This document shows positions 35,637-43,788 of a DNA stretch of 64,000 nt, piece by piece. Made by a program: the position numbers and the translations under genes. Within the stretch, counting starts at the first letter, position 1. Every line of letters begins with the position of its first letter. The stretch lies in assembly GCF_000770675.1 (NCBI RefSeq), contig NZ_AVBG01000008.1, positions 62,001 through 126,000 on the forward strand, read 5' to 3'. The notes under the pieces are model-generated. The model was not told the origin of the DNA, did not search any database, and worked only from the letters and a program-made list of their open reading frames with translations. Source of the DNA: Pontibacillus chungwhensis BH030062. GTDB lineage: Bacteria; Bacillota; Bacilli; Bacillales; BH030062.

Positions 35637-35717
35637 GCCTGCCACTCCTTGCCTTTTTTTCTATCAGTATGAACGAATGGAGTCGGAAACATACTTGGAG
35701 TAGCAGCGCTGATTTAC

Positions 35718-36416
35718 TTACTGGTTAGATTGAGAATAGTAGACTTCTTCAAAAGGTTGAACGATCACGAAACCTTCGCCAGAGAATTTCATCTGAATAG
35801 ACTCTCCACTCCCACGTCCAAAGAAGCTCTTCAACGTGACATCGGTTTTAAATTCAGGCTGCAAATGCCCAGACCAAGCCACGGTGGCGTTAGGGTCCGT
35901 CATAACAGGTTGATCCGGTGTAACTAAAAGGGTTAAAGGCTCGTAGTGAGAGGTTATAGCTACAAGTCCGCGACCTTCTAACCGAATATTAAAGAGCCCT
36001 CCAGACATCATGCCAGCTACCTTTTTCATCAACTTAATGTCCCAATCGATGCCAGGTTCAAAAGCAAGAAGGTCATTGCCATTTACCGTAATGGCTTCAT
36101 TATTCAGATGAAGGATGGTAATCTTCTTTCCCTGATCCGCTAAATAAAGCTTTCCATTTCCATCTGCCTTCATCAGAGAAGCACCTTCTCCTGAAAAAGC
36201 TTTCTTAAACATCTTTCCAATTCCATGTTCAAGGATTCCTTCACGCTCAAATCGAATGGATCCATTATAAGAAATCATAGACCCCATCTTTGCCCACACA
36301 TCACCATTTAAATTAACCTCAAGCATACGAGGAGTTTCTAACTCAAAGTAATCATTCTCCGATTCATCCTGTTTTGTCTGCCGAATAAACTCATCAATGG
36401 AATAGTTCTGTTTCAT
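35718..36416 (-). CDS. AIM24 family protein
   Basis: 232 residues of the AIM24/TerD-like beta-barrel family: FELETPRMLEVNLNGDVWAKMGSMISYNG, GKLYLADQGKKITILHLNNE, FNIRLEGRGLVAITSHYEPL, SFFGRGSGESIQMKFSGEGFVIVQPFE (patterns MGSMISY, GRGSGESIQM are the most telling). Bacterial members are widespread but of unknown function. GAGGAGAGG precedes the ATG. Confidence 0.85.
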   Translation of the reverse strand: MKQNYSIDEFIRQTKQDESENDYFELETPRMLEVNLNGDVWAKMGSMISYNGSIRFEREGILEHGIGKMFKKAFSGEGASLMKADGNGKLYLADQGKKITILHLNNEAITVNGNDLLAFEPGIDWDIKLMKKVAGMMSGGLFNIRLEGRGLVAITSHYEPLTLLVTPDQPVMTDPNATVAWSGHLQPEFKTDVTLKSFFGRGSGESIQMKFSGEGFVIVQPFEEVYYSQSNQ

Positions 36417-36472
36417 AAGTCAACCTCTCCTCTATTAAGTATAAACTCTAGTCTCTTTGCCAGATTTAAAAT

Positions 36473-36507
36473 AAAGCTGTCCCACCTTTGTTGTATGAGA
36501 CAGCTTT
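36473..36507 (-). terminator. Terminator of the YdaT-like gene
   Basis: AAAGCTGTC / GACAGCTTT stem with TATTTTAAAT following on the minus strand. Confidence 0.75.
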
Positions 36508-36512
36508 GGTAA

Positions 36513-36974
36513 TTATGAATCGTATGATGTTTGTTTCTGGATACTGCCATCTTTTTTATGGATAATGACTTTCGTTCCTTTGTTTTGAGCAATTTCCTCA
36601 GCACGGTCAATAGCATCTTGCTTTTGCTCAAATACATCGGAAGGCTTTTTCGCCTGCTCCGTTTGAACGGCCCATCCATCTTCATGAGCTACAACATGCT
36701 CTCCTTTTTCAAGAAGTTCAGGTCGAGGATCAGACTGCTTGTCTCGATCATCACGGCTCTTTAAATCCTGATCACTCATCTGGTTCACTTGATTGATTTC
36801 TTTATCACTTGCATTGTCATACCATTCTTTCGCTTGTTCTGTGGCAATTGGAATAGCCCGGTCTTCGTCATAGCCATCATCTAACATCGCATTCGCAATA
36901 TCGATTGCTTTCTTTCTTACAGGCGTGTCTAAATTCTTCAATGAACTTGGATAATCATTTGTATCCCAAGGCAT
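36513..36974 (-). CDS. ydaT: YdaT-like general stress protein with DUF2188 domain
   Basis: 153 residues. N-terminal MPWDTNDYPSSLKNL and KAIDIANAMLDDGYDEDRAI are as in B. subtilis YdaT; the C-terminal DUF2188 domain (GWAVQTEQAKKPSDVFEQKQDAIDRA, IIHKKDGSI) is a small fold seen in stress proteins. ATG 36974 has GGAGGTGGG 8 nt upstream. A sigma-B-like promoter lies upstream. Role unknown. Confidence 0.85.
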   Translation of the reverse strand: MPWDTNDYPSSLKNLDTPVRKKAIDIANAMLDDGYDEDRAIPIATEQAKEWYDNASDKEINQVNQMSDQDLKSRDDRDKQSDPRPELLEKGEHVVAHEDGWAVQTEQAKKPSDVFEQKQDAIDRAEEIAQNKGTKVIIHKKDGSIQKQTSYDS

Positions 36975-37006
36975 ATCGCCCACCTCCGGTAACCTTTTTC
37001 TTACAG

Positions 37007-37033
37007 ATTACCGCATTAGGAGCAAATGTAAAC
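37007..37033 (-). promoter_or_regulatory. Possible sigma-B promoter of ydaT
   Basis: Minus strand GTTTAC (37033-37028), 15-bp spacer, GGTAAT (37012-37007), compared with consensus GTTTAA-N13-15-GGGTAT. Fits the known sigma-B membership of ydaT. Confidence 0.45.
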
Positions 37034-37471
37034 CTATTTCAAACGACCGTAACCACTCACGAACTGCTTCGCTTCATCAAGACTTGCCGTCTCAAAAACC
37101 AACGCTTTCCACGGTAAGTCAGATTGAGTTACCGCATGAATCTTATGCTCGAAAAACAAGAAGTACGGCTCTTGTTCCTTATTATAGCGAGTATTTGCAA
37201 GAAGTCCCTCCCACGTTTCCTCATAGTGATCCCCGTACAGATCAACTCTGCAAAGCATATGGCCAGGCTCGAACCACGAATATTGCTCGGAAAGCTCTTT
37301 CAATGGTTGAAATGACTTCTCAAATTGCTCTTCATCTTCTATTTCCATAACGATATAATTGCTAATGATGGACATATGTCCCTCTTCCTCAACCTCTTCT
37401 CTCTTACGATCCGTACGAATAATCATATACGCTAAGAAAAGGGCTATAACCGCAAAAAGCGCGTAAATCAT
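37034..37471 (-). CDS. Membrane-anchored hypothetical protein
   Basis: 145 residues: one N-terminal membrane helix (about 3-20) and a cytoplasmic or extracytoplasmic domain with MSIISNYIVMEIEDEEQFE, SWFEPGHMLCRVDLYGDHYEETW and KALVFETASLDEAKQFV. Not recognised. AGAGAGGA ribosome site. Confidence 0.65.
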   Translation of the reverse strand: MIYALFAVIALFLAYMIIRTDRKREEVEEEGHMSIISNYIVMEIEDEEQFEKSFQPLKELSEQYSWFEPGHMLCRVDLYGDHYEETWEGLLANTRYNKEQEPYFLFFEHKIHAVTQSDLPWKALVFETASLDEAKQFVSGYGRLK

Positions 37472-37657
37472 GCTGGATCAATCCTCTCTTCATTATCTTC
37501 GTGACACCTTCTAGTATTTCCTCTTCACTCCTAGAGTTTACATAGTTTTCACAGAGGAATACATTTGCTTTATTAGTATTCTATCATGTATGTATGTTGA
37601 AAAAGAAAGGATAACAGAAAGCTTATCACTCAATAATTCTGAGTTTCCAACTATAAA

Positions 37658-37689
37658 AACCTCGTTCATTCTAAGGAATGAACGAGGTT
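37658..37689 (-). terminator. Terminator of the thioredoxin-like gene
   Basis: AACCTCGTTCATT / AATGAACGAGGTT stem; minus-strand T-rich tail. Confidence 0.85.
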
Positions 37690-37695
37690 CTTCAA

Positions 37696-38022
37696 TTATT
37701 CATTAATAAGGCGGTTTAACTTTGCTAATTGCTCTTCGAATTCATCCACAGGTACGAAACGAGCTTTACGGAATTGCTCTTTCCCATCTGCATAAACCAT
37801 TACGACAGGCACAGTAAAGATAGAAAATTCTCCCGCTATTTCAGGGATTTCATCTGCATCTGCATGGACAGCTTGAACGGCAGGGTATTGCTCTAACACC
37901 TCATCAATTTGTGGTAGAAGGGCATGGCACACCGAACATCCTGGCCTTGAAATATATAAGAGGTTTAATCCATCTTGTCCAATGGTTGAGTGGATCTCTT
38001 CCATTGTTTGAACATGTTTCAT
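37696..38022 (-). CDS. Thioredoxin-family protein with CSVC active site
   Basis: 108 residues, thioredoxin fold: YISRPGCSVCHALLPQ with a C-S-V-C redox pair (not CGPC), and cis-Pro in FTVPVVMVY. Cytoplasmic, no signal. Similar to B. subtilis YdbP-type proteins. ATG 38022 has TTAGGTGG upstream; a longer reading is unlikely. Confidence 0.88.
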   Translation of the reverse strand: MKHVQTMEEIHSTIGQDGLNLLYISRPGCSVCHALLPQIDEVLEQYPAVQAVHADADEIPEIAGEFSIFTVPVVMVYADGKEQFRKARFVPVDEFEEQLAKLNRLINE

Positions 38023-38111
38023 AGGTACACCACCTAACATATAATCGAATACTCGTAGTGTACCACAAGAGCAGGAACGTTACTCCATATATGCTCATGG
38101 GGGTATGTGAC

Positions 38112-39584
38112 TTAAAGGGATATGAGCTGCCTGGCACTTGTCGAAGTGTCATTAATATAAGCACCTATCTTCTCACTATCTTCATTAAGGCTCTCAATCG
38201 TGGCACTCATCTCTTCCATGCTCGCAGAAGCTTGTTCAATAATGGCAGCTAGCTCGCTCGTTGCCGCTTCTACTTGGCGCGATCGGTTTTCGACATCCTC
38301 GCTTATTGTGTTACATTCATCTGTGCGTTCTTTAACATGGCGTAATGATGACTGAATACGTTCAAACGAAGAAATAACTTCGTTCATGGTCTCTACACTT
38401 TCATCGAGCTTTTCACTACCTGTGTTCATCTGACTTAACGCTTGTGCATTGCTATCATTTAATTCTCCAAGATTAGTGGTAATCTTCTTGGCTGACTGAC
38501 CCGTCACCTCTGCCAACTTACGAATCTCTTCAGCTACTACTGAAAAGCCTTTCCCTGCTTCTCCGGCTCTTGCTGCTTCGATCGATGCATTAAGGGCAAG
38601 AAGGTTCGTCTGTTCTGTGATTTGCTGAATATCTTCAGTAAATTGATTCGTTTCTTTAATTTTACCCGTTAAAATATTAAATGTATCATTGAGCATGCGA
38701 ATCACACTTCGCAACTCATTCATTTCAGTTTCAAGATGGTAAATACGTTGTTGACCTCCATTAATCTCTTCAGACGCTTGATTCGTTTCTGACTGAAGTA
38801 CAGTTAGTGACTCTTTCATTTGAGAAATGGTTGTCATTGTACTTTGAGCGTGTTCCGATATATCTGCAATTTGCTCACTTTGACTTTGGCCACCAGCTGA
38901 CACCTCTTGAACGGCTGTTTTCATTTCCCCTTGTGCCTGAACGTTTATCTGAACCTGATCGTTAACACGGGTAATGTTTTCCGCAATAAGTGTAGCCTCC
39001 TTCTCAAGTTTTTCCTTCTGCTTAGCTTGAAGCTCTCGCTCCTGTTCAGTGGTATCGAGAATTGTCTCAAGTTTTTTAAATGTCCGTTCTGCCAAATAGA
39101 CCATCACACCTAAAATGACTCCCATTAACACATAGATTAACGTTATAGTTGGGAAGATCGTATTCATCAAATCAGCTTGTTGTGGGTTAGGCCAAGTATG
39201 ACTTGCAATTAAGGTAATTAATCCAAAAACATACCCTATAGCAAACGTTTTACGATCCAAGTGAACGGCTGAAAAGACAGCAAGGAACAACAAGATTAGG
39301 TCACCTGAAAGGGAGCCACCCTCTACATAGATTAATAAAGCGTACCCGACAATCGGCATAAGCACTGCGATATAAGAAAAAGCTTTTGGTTTATGTATGA
39401 TGCGTTGCAGAACAAAAAGCAAAATCCAAAACAACGCCAACTCCGTTCCATAAATCGATGAACGAAGAAGTGCTCCCTCCTGTAAAGATAGGGATAGTGC
39501 TGACAACATAGCTACACTGTAAGTGGCGGTCATCAATACATTTTTCTTTTTCACATCCTGTAAACGCATTTCTGTAACATTCAT
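38112..39584 (-). CDS. Methyl-accepting chemotaxis protein with polytopic N-terminus
   Basis: 490 residues. Residues 15-165 hold six predicted membrane segments with short loops rather than a large extracellular sensor, followed by a coiled-coil linker and the signalling domain with the conserved hairpin tip [36 protein letters not shown] (key: [12 protein letters not shown], GFxVVAxEIR). It reports to CheA/CheW; the stimulus is unknown and may be membrane state or an internal cue. GGAGG 10 nt before ATG. Monocistronic. Confidence 0.9.
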   Translation of the reverse strand: MNVTEMRLQDVKKKNVLMTATYSVAMLSALSLSLQEGALLRSSIYGTELALFWILLFVLQRIIHKPKAFSYIAVLMPIVGYALLIYVEGGSLSGDLILLFLAVFSAVHLDRKTFAIGYVFGLITLIASHTWPNPQQADLMNTIFPTITLIYVLMGVILGVMVYLAERTFKKLETILDTTEQERELQAKQKEKLEKEATLIAENITRVNDQVQINVQAQGEMKTAVQEVSAGGQSQSEQIADISEHAQSTMTTISQMKESLTVLQSETNQASEEINGGQQRIYHLETEMNELRSVIRMLNDTFNILTGKIKETNQFTEDIQQITEQTNLLALNASIEAARAGEAGKGFSVVAEEIRKLAEVTGQSAKKITTNLGELNDSNAQALSQMNTGSEKLDESVETMNEVISSFERIQSSLRHVKERTDECNTISEDVENRSRQVEAATSELAAIIEQASASMEEMSATIESLNEDSEKIGAYINDTSTSARQLISL

Positions 39585-40169
39585 AAATATTGTACCTCCA
39601 GAAGATGTCTTTTTCTTTTTATCGACAGCTTAGAGCGTGTGATTAAGATAATATGGCAAATTTTGTAGAACACGATCAAAAATATATCAGAAAGGAATCA
39701 TTCTTCTATGATCTCTAATGCTATAACCCTCATCCTATTGGCTATCATTACATTTATTTTTATCTCATTATTGATCCGCTCCATTACCAATGGGATTACT
39801 CCAACACCTACTCATCCAAATGTTAAGAAAGAAGTAGTAAGACAAGTACATGCATCTCCCCCTTTTACAGTCGCTGATTTCGGTGCTGGGTGGGGAACGA
39901 TGGCTTTCGCTTTCGCAAAAGAGTTCAAAAGTGCAAAAGTCTACGCCTATGAAACATCTCTTATACCATTCCTCTATATGAAAGGGATGGTTCGTCTAAG
40001 AGGATACTCAAATGTAATTGTCATTAAAAAAGATTTCTTTACCGCTTCACCTGAACAATTTGATCTTATTTACTGTTATCTTTTTACTAGGCTCTGTTAA
40101 AGTTAAGTGTTGATATTTATAGAAAAAACAGAACTTCCATATAATTGGAAGTTCTGTTTGTTTTATTGT

Positions 40170-40199
40170 CTTATTAAACTAACGCACCCTTTAGTTATA
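40170..40199. repeat. Cargo spacer dyad R1
   Basis: CTTATTAAACTAACGCACCCTT then TAGTTAT: AACTAA (40177-40182) faces TTAGTT (40191-40196) around a CGCACCCT centre. Similar to R2 and R3. Confidence 0.6.
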
Positions 40200-40207
40200 T
40201 CGTGTAG

Positions 40208-40408
40208 CTACTGTATGTTTGAATACTTCTTCAATGCACTAACGATAAAACCAGTACAAACTGTTATGACACTAGCTAAATAAACAAGAGAAAATGCAAT
40301 AGCTGCATAATATGATAACTCTATTTTACCTCCTTCGTAATTAGCGAAAATCCCAATTATCATATAACCTATTACAAATACTAAAATACCTATCAAAACA
40401 TTCTTCAT
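40208..40408 (-). CDS. Small two-helix membrane protein (IS cargo)
   Basis: 66 residues with two predicted membrane helices (about 4-24 and 32-58), start MKNVLIGILVF. No recognised family. AT-rich like the rest of the cargo. It is bounded by dyads R1 and R2, so it forms its own unit. Real-gene status rests on codon pattern and the GGAGAGA site before the ATG. Confidence 0.6.
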   Translation of the reverse strand: MKNVLIGILVFVIGYMIIGIFANYEGGKIELSYYAAIAFSLVYLASVITVCTGFIVSALKKYSNIQ

Positions 40409-40489
40409 AAAATCTCTCCATTATGTATAAATCTCTTCAAGTGTATAATACAATATTTCTTAGTAATTTAAAGTAGAAAAAGATGACTA

Positions 40490-40527
40490 TTCTTGCTAAA
40501 TAATTGCACCCGTTAACGCAATAAGAA
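40490..40527. repeat. Cargo spacer dyad R2
   Basis: TTCTT (40490-40494) faces AAGAA (40523-40527) and ATTGC (40503-40507) faces GCAAT (40518-40522) around ACCCGTTAAC. Shares the centre CACCCGTTA with R1/R3. Confidence 0.6.
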
Positions 40528-40529
40528 AG

Positions 40530-40748
40530 TTATTCATAAAACTTCCCTGCCATTAAAATTTTAGCAATGGTAGTCCAGTTTGGATTACTTGGTAAAGAAT
40601 TTGTATCCTCTACCCAACCTTTAATTGCTTCCAAGTAATCTCCAAGGGTTAGATTTTCCCACTCGGTTTGATTAGTCACCAAATCATCCATTAAATTATC
40701 AATAAAGGAAATCAGTTCTTCTTTACTTTTAATGCTTTCAATTTCCAT
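40530..40748 (-). CDS. Immunity-protein-like DUF7660 family protein (IS cargo)
   Basis: 72 residues, acidic, cytoplasmic: SKEELISFIDNLMDDLVTN, then EWENLTLGDYLEAIKGWVED and NPNWTTIAKILMAGKFYE. This pattern (E-W-E-N, L-x-x-Y-L-E-A-x-x-x-W-x-x-D, C-terminal Y-E) matches what I recall of DUF7660, small proteins often found as orphan immunity genes of polymorphic toxin systems. No toxin gene is present. Family recognition is from memory and should be checked. Confidence 0.65.
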   Translation of the reverse strand: MEIESIKSKEELISFIDNLMDDLVTNQTEWENLTLGDYLEAIKGWVEDTNSLPSNPNWTTIAKILMAGKFYE

Positions 40749-40804
40749 TTAGTATTACTAACAACCTTTCTATATTGAAGAGAAGCCACCACTTACTGAA
40801 CTTT

Positions 40805-41275
40805 TTATATTGCTGGTTCAGCGTTCATCACCAACACTGATGGTGGATTAAGTTCTTCATCTACTTTGATAATATTCGCCATAGGATTATTATTTTTTAT
40901 GAAGGAAAATGAATAATGACCTAATCCATTTTCTAATCGTTTAACGGTAAAGAGTAATTCATACATTCCCTCTTCTATATCAATAACTTTTGTTTCCATG
41001 ATAGTGCCAACTTCAATTCCTTTGTTATTGATATAAAGAGGTACAGCTATTGCCCTAATAGCATCGATATCCACTTCTTTTTTATCAGTAACTCTCACGG
41101 TAATTTTGCATTCTTCATCATTAGAAAGAGTTCCAAAAGATACAGAACCTTCTCTCCATGCAAAACCTTGGTTAACATGAGTGTCATTCCAGTCATTAAA
41201 GGGGTTTTCTAAACCATACTGAAATACTGCTAATTGTGAATAGAGAATATCACTTTCAAAAGTCATCTCATTCAT
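40805..41275 (-). CDS. ComJ/Nin-like nuclease-inhibitor family protein (IS cargo)
   Basis: 156 residues, acidic, soluble. The arrangement LAVFQYGLENPFNDWNDTHVNQGFAWREGSVSF (key: FQ...P..DW.D, GFAWREGSVSF), then VPLYINNKGIEVGTIM and EGMYELLFTV follows B. subtilis ComJ (Nin), the inhibitor of the DNA-entry nuclease NucA. Homologues elsewhere serve as immunity proteins to nuclease toxins. Here it is alone on a transposon with no nuclease gene. Similarity judged by eye. Confidence 0.7.
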   Translation of the reverse strand: MNEMTFESDILYSQLAVFQYGLENPFNDWNDTHVNQGFAWREGSVSFGTLSNDEECKITVRVTDKKEVDIDAIRAIAVPLYINNKGIEVGTIMETKVIDIEEGMYELLFTVKRLENGLGHYSFSFIKNNNPMANIIKVDEELNPPSVLVMNAEPAI

Positions 41276-41331
41276 TTAATCAATCCTTTAAAAAATAATA
41301 AATCTATTATACCCTGCATTTTATCAGAAAT

Positions 41332-41370
41332 TTCTTCTTGCACTAAACTGCCCGTTAGTTGAATAAAGAA
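41332..41370. repeat. Cargo spacer dyad R3
   Basis: TTCTTCTTGCACTAAACTGC followed by CCGTTAGTTGAATAAAGAA: ACTAA (41342-41346) faces TTAGT (41355-41359), and outer TTCTT faces AAGAA. It separates the ComJ-like gene from the transposase. Confidence 0.6.
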
Positions 41371-41377
41371 ATAACCT

Positions 41378-42427
41378 TTACACAGTAAACTTAGACAATC
41401 TTAGTGTATCATAAGTTTCCACACTTGGAATTAAATTTCCTTTTATTATCATTTCATTCATTGTGACTTCGTTTCTTTGGTGATGGATGCTCTCTAATAC
41501 TTGAAACCACGCAAGATAATTGTTCAGATACTTGGTTGCCACACCGTTAAATCGCTGTATCCACCCTTTAAGTCTTCGGTGGTAATTGTTAACGTTTTGG
41601 ATGTGATAAAGACCTTTGGTGCGAACTTTACCGTCAGATTTGAATTGGTAAATCGATAACTCCTTTTCAGCAGCATAGGTTTTAAAGGCACGCCAAGCAT
41701 CGGTGCATAATACATTCTCGTGGGAAAGTTTATGCCCGATGGCTTTGTCTAATTGCTCTTTTGTTAATCGCCCCATCCCTAACGTCTGGGAAAAGGTCAT
41801 TTTGTCACGGTCTCTTGCGACTAAGACACATACCTGTTCGTTGCTTATGCCACGTTTCTTTGCGGACTCGCCACGTTTACGAGGCTTTCTATCCTTTATC
41901 TTTCTTTTCCCCTTTTCAGAGTACAGGAAATAGGTCTCGTCCATTTCAACGATACCTTGGAATTTTGAACTTTTCATTTGCTTTAATGCCGACAAGAGCT
42001 TGTGCCTCCAATAGAACAAGGTCACATGAGTAACGCCACCAATCAACTCTGCTGATTTACGAAGTGAATAGCCTTCTATCATACATTCAATAAACTTCAT
42101 CCAACGATTGAGATGACGAGTTCTATATAATGCCGTATTGGTGAGGTCAGTAAAAGTCTTTCGACAGGCTTTACAGCGATAACGTTGTTTCTTCACTTCT
42201 TCACCGTCTACGATAGTGGAGTATTTACCAAAGCGTACAATATGTTCTGACTCGCAATCAGGGCAACGATAGCCATCCTTATTTTTACGTTCTGATATTT
42301 CATCCAGTACGGTTCCTGTTAAGGATGACGCAGTAAGAGCGTCTATTAAATATTCTCGTAAACGATGCTTCTCCGAAGGATTAAGTTTTTGAATGGCTTT
42401 AAGGATATCGCTTGCTCTCACAGTCAT
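41378..42427 (-). CDS. IS1595-family (ISXO2-like) transposase
   Basis: 349 residues. Zinc ribbon near the N-terminus (YRCPDCESEHIVRFG ... YRCKACRKTF), helical region (GYSLRKSAELIGGVTHVTLFYWRHKLL), then the DDE/N catalytic core: EMDETYF, LCTDAWRAF, and HIQNVNNYHRRLKGWIQRFNGVATKYLNNYLAWF in which the third acidic position is the N-type (KYLNNYLAW). Domain order and lengths are complete, so it is probably functional. The start at 42427 (MTVRASDIL) is preferred; 42463 is in frame. Confidence 0.93.
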   Translation of the reverse strand: MTVRASDILKAIQKLNPSEKHRLREYLIDALTASSLTGTVLDEISERKNKDGYRCPDCESEHIVRFGKYSTIVDGEEVKKQRYRCKACRKTFTDLTNTALYRTRHLNRWMKFIECMIEGYSLRKSAELIGGVTHVTLFYWRHKLLSALKQMKSSKFQGIVEMDETYFLYSEKGKRKIKDRKPRKRGESAKKRGISNEQVCVLVARDRDKMTFSQTLGMGRLTKEQLDKAIGHKLSHENVLCTDAWRAFKTYAAEKELSIYQFKSDGKVRTKGLYHIQNVNNYHRRLKGWIQRFNGVATKYLNNYLAWFQVLESIHHQRNEVTMNEMIIKGNLIPSVETYDTLRLSKFTV

Positions 42428-42681
42428 CACTACCCCATATTTGGTGACTCCATTATAGAACATTTGTTCGATTTAAGCAATTATCAACAACAAACTTTAA
42501 CAGAGCCTTTTACTAAAGCAATGAGAGAACTTTCCATAACACTGTCTGACTATAGAGGAATTGTCATTTCCAACACCTTTTCCTTACCCGGAATAACTCC
42601 CTCATCTTCCGTTCAAGTGAGTTCTTGGAATACCACAACTCCTATTTATATATACCGCAGCAATTATTAAGCCAGTTAAAA

Positions 42682-42725
42682 AAAGGCGATGCGTACCGTT
42701 ATGAATAACGGTTCGCATCGCCTTT
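42682..42725 (+). terminator. Terminator of the interrupted methyltransferase gene
   Basis: AAAGGCGATGCG / CGCATCGCCTTT with inner ACCGTTAT / ATAACGGT, a long near-perfect hairpin. Confidence 0.85.
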
Positions 42726-42739
42726 AGAATGAATCATTA

Positions 42740-42805
42740 TGTAACCTGCCACCTCAAACGGATGGTTAAGTTCCCGCAGTCGTATCGATTACGAGGTGGC
42801 ATTGA
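42740..42805. other. Inverted repeat downstream of msrA
   Basis: TGCCACCTC (42749-) faces GAGGTGGCA (-42802) across about 36 nt. No T-run on either side. May be a weak terminator or a remnant; the rest of 42726-42849 shows nothing. Confidence 0.4.
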
Positions 42806-42849
42806 GAATAAAGTATCATATGTTCAGAAGAAACACAAGTTAGGCTACC

Positions 42850-43320
42850 TTAGCCAATTCCGCAAGAAACGGAGCCATTCTTCTGAAGATACTTCTGATG
42901 ATACTCTTCAGCGTCGTAAAACTCTGTAACTTCATTAACTTCCGTAACAATCTCGCTCTTAAAGATGCCTTTGTTGTTCCATTCCGTGATCTTATTAGCT
43001 GCAATCACTTTTTGATTTTCTGCTGCAAAAATAACAGATCGATACTGTGAACCAACGTCTTCGCCCTGACGATTACGCTGTGTAGGGTTGTGGCATTCAA
43101 AGAAGTGATCGACAAGTTCGCTATAGGAAATCAGGCTTGGATCGAATTCAACTTTCGTCGCTTCCGCATGACCAGTCCCTCCCGCTTTCACTTGTTGATA
43201 AGAAGGGTTTGCAACAGTGCCACCCATGAATCCGACGCGTGTCGCTTTCACACCTTCAATTCGTTCAAAATAAGCCTCTACTCCCCAAAAACATCCTGCT
43301 GCAAATACTGCTGTTGCCAT
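42850..43320 (-). CDS. msrA: Peptide methionine-S-sulfoxide reductase A
   Basis: 156 residues. Catalytic Cys10 in FAAGCFWGVE, GGTVANPSYQQV, GHAEATKVEFDP, RSVIFA, and YHQKYLQKN; a possible resolving Cys in the C-terminal SVSCGIG. Repairs oxidised methionine in proteins using thioredoxin. AAAGGGAGAG precedes the ATG. Its leader carries an S-box riboswitch, so it should be expressed when SAM is low. Confidence 0.95.
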   Translation of the reverse strand: MATAVFAAGCFWGVEAYFERIEGVKATRVGFMGGTVANPSYQQVKAGGTGHAEATKVEFDPSLISYSELVDHFFECHNPTQRNRQGEDVGSQYRSVIFAAENQKVIAANKITEWNNKGIFKSEIVTEVNEVTEFYDAEEYHQKYLQKNGSVSCGIG

Positions 43321-43391
43321 TCTAATCTCTCCCTTTCTGAAAACGACACTTCTTTCTTCGAGAGTACGATCGCGGCCTCTTACATATAGAA

Positions 43392-43421
43392 GAGCCCTCT
43401 CTTTTATCCAAGAAAGGGCTC
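43392..43421 (-). terminator. Riboswitch expression-platform terminator
   Basis: Minus strand GAGCCCTTTCTT ... AAGAGAGGGCTC hairpin followed by TTCT, between the S-box aptamer and msrA. The T-run is short. Confidence 0.7.
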
Positions 43422-43443
43422 GTAAGTGTATATCCGTACGATC

Positions 43444-43564
43444 CTCTCATCTTCCAAGAACATATTGTTCCTGCAGGAATTGGCACCGTTCTTGTCAATT
43501 GTATTCATCGACTCGATGGTTGCCGGGCATCAAAGGGCCAGTCCCTCCGCCTCTCTGGATAAGA
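43444..43564 (-). ncRNA. SAM-I (S-box) riboswitch
   Basis: Minus strand: CTTATC, AGAGAGGCGGAGGGACTGGC, CCTTTGATGCCCGGCAACC, then GGTGCCAATTCC and the closing GATGAGAGG that pairs with CTTCTTATC (P1). These are the conserved S-box core elements. Binding of SAM should favour the downstream terminator and turn msrA off. Confidence 0.95.
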
Positions 43565-43659
43565 AGTTTATCGCTATTTAAAATTTTATGTTATCCCAAA
43601 TCATACATGATCCCATTAGTGAAGTAAAGTGGTATGCACCTAAAAATTTGGATCGTTAA

Positions 43660-43685
43660 AATTTTCTGATAATATGTGGTATGAT
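43660..43685 (+). promoter_or_regulatory. ridA promoter with overlapping CodY-like box
   Basis: AATTTTCTGATAATA (43660-43674) matches the CodY box AATTTTCWGAAAATT at 13 of 15 positions. It covers the -35 area of an extended -10 promoter TGG-TATGAT (43677-43685). Suggests repression in rich medium. Confidence 0.6.
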
Positions 43686-43724
43686 AGGCGTACTTGTCAC
43701 GCAAGTTTTCATCAACTTTTGTAT

Positions 43725-43788
43725 CCTCATTATATAAGAAGTTCATCGCTTTTATGCGTGTCCATTAGACTTTTTATAAATAATGAGG
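43725..43788 (+). other. Structured leader hairpin upstream of ridA
   Basis: CCTCATTAT (43725-43733) pairs with ATAATGAGG (43780-43788) and the helix continues inward (ATAAGAAGT with ACTTTTTAT). No riboswitch class that I know matches. No T-run follows; the ridA start is 65 nt downstream. Confidence 0.55.

Larger units (their letters stand above)
40090..42507 (-). mobile_element. IS1595-family insertion sequence with cargo genes (2418 bp)
   Basis: Terminal inverted repeats: left GGCTCTGTTAAAGTTAAG (40090-) and right, read inward, GGCTCTGTTAAAGTTTGT (42507-); the match continues as TGTTGATA, 23 of 26 identical. Both ends are flanked by TTTTACTA (40082-40089, 42508-42515), an exact 8-bp target duplication, the length typical of IS1595. 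It carries an ISXO2-type transposase and three small cargo genes on the same strand. Exact duplication and intact ends suggest a recent, possibly still active insertion. Confidence 0.95.
39708..42670 (+). pseudogene. SAM-dependent methyltransferase gene split by an IS1595-family insertion
   Basis: The 5' part (39708-40089) codes for an N-terminal membrane helix and a class I SAM motif (VADFGAGWGTMAFAFA). It stops by running into the insertion (TRLC*). Removing 40090-42507 and one copy of the 8-bp duplication restores the frame: ...YCYLFT then KAMRELSITLSDYRGIVI... to the stop at 42668-42670, giving about 178 residues. So the gene was intact before insertion and is now presumably dead. AGAAAGGAA ribosome site; a strong terminator follows the 3' part. 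Confidence 0.92.

Noticed and set aside
42740-42805. T-box or tRNA-like structure downstream of msrA
   Set aside because: The inverted repeat TGCCACCTC/GAGGTGGCA has no T-box TGG-ACC motif, acceptor stem or anticodon arm pattern.
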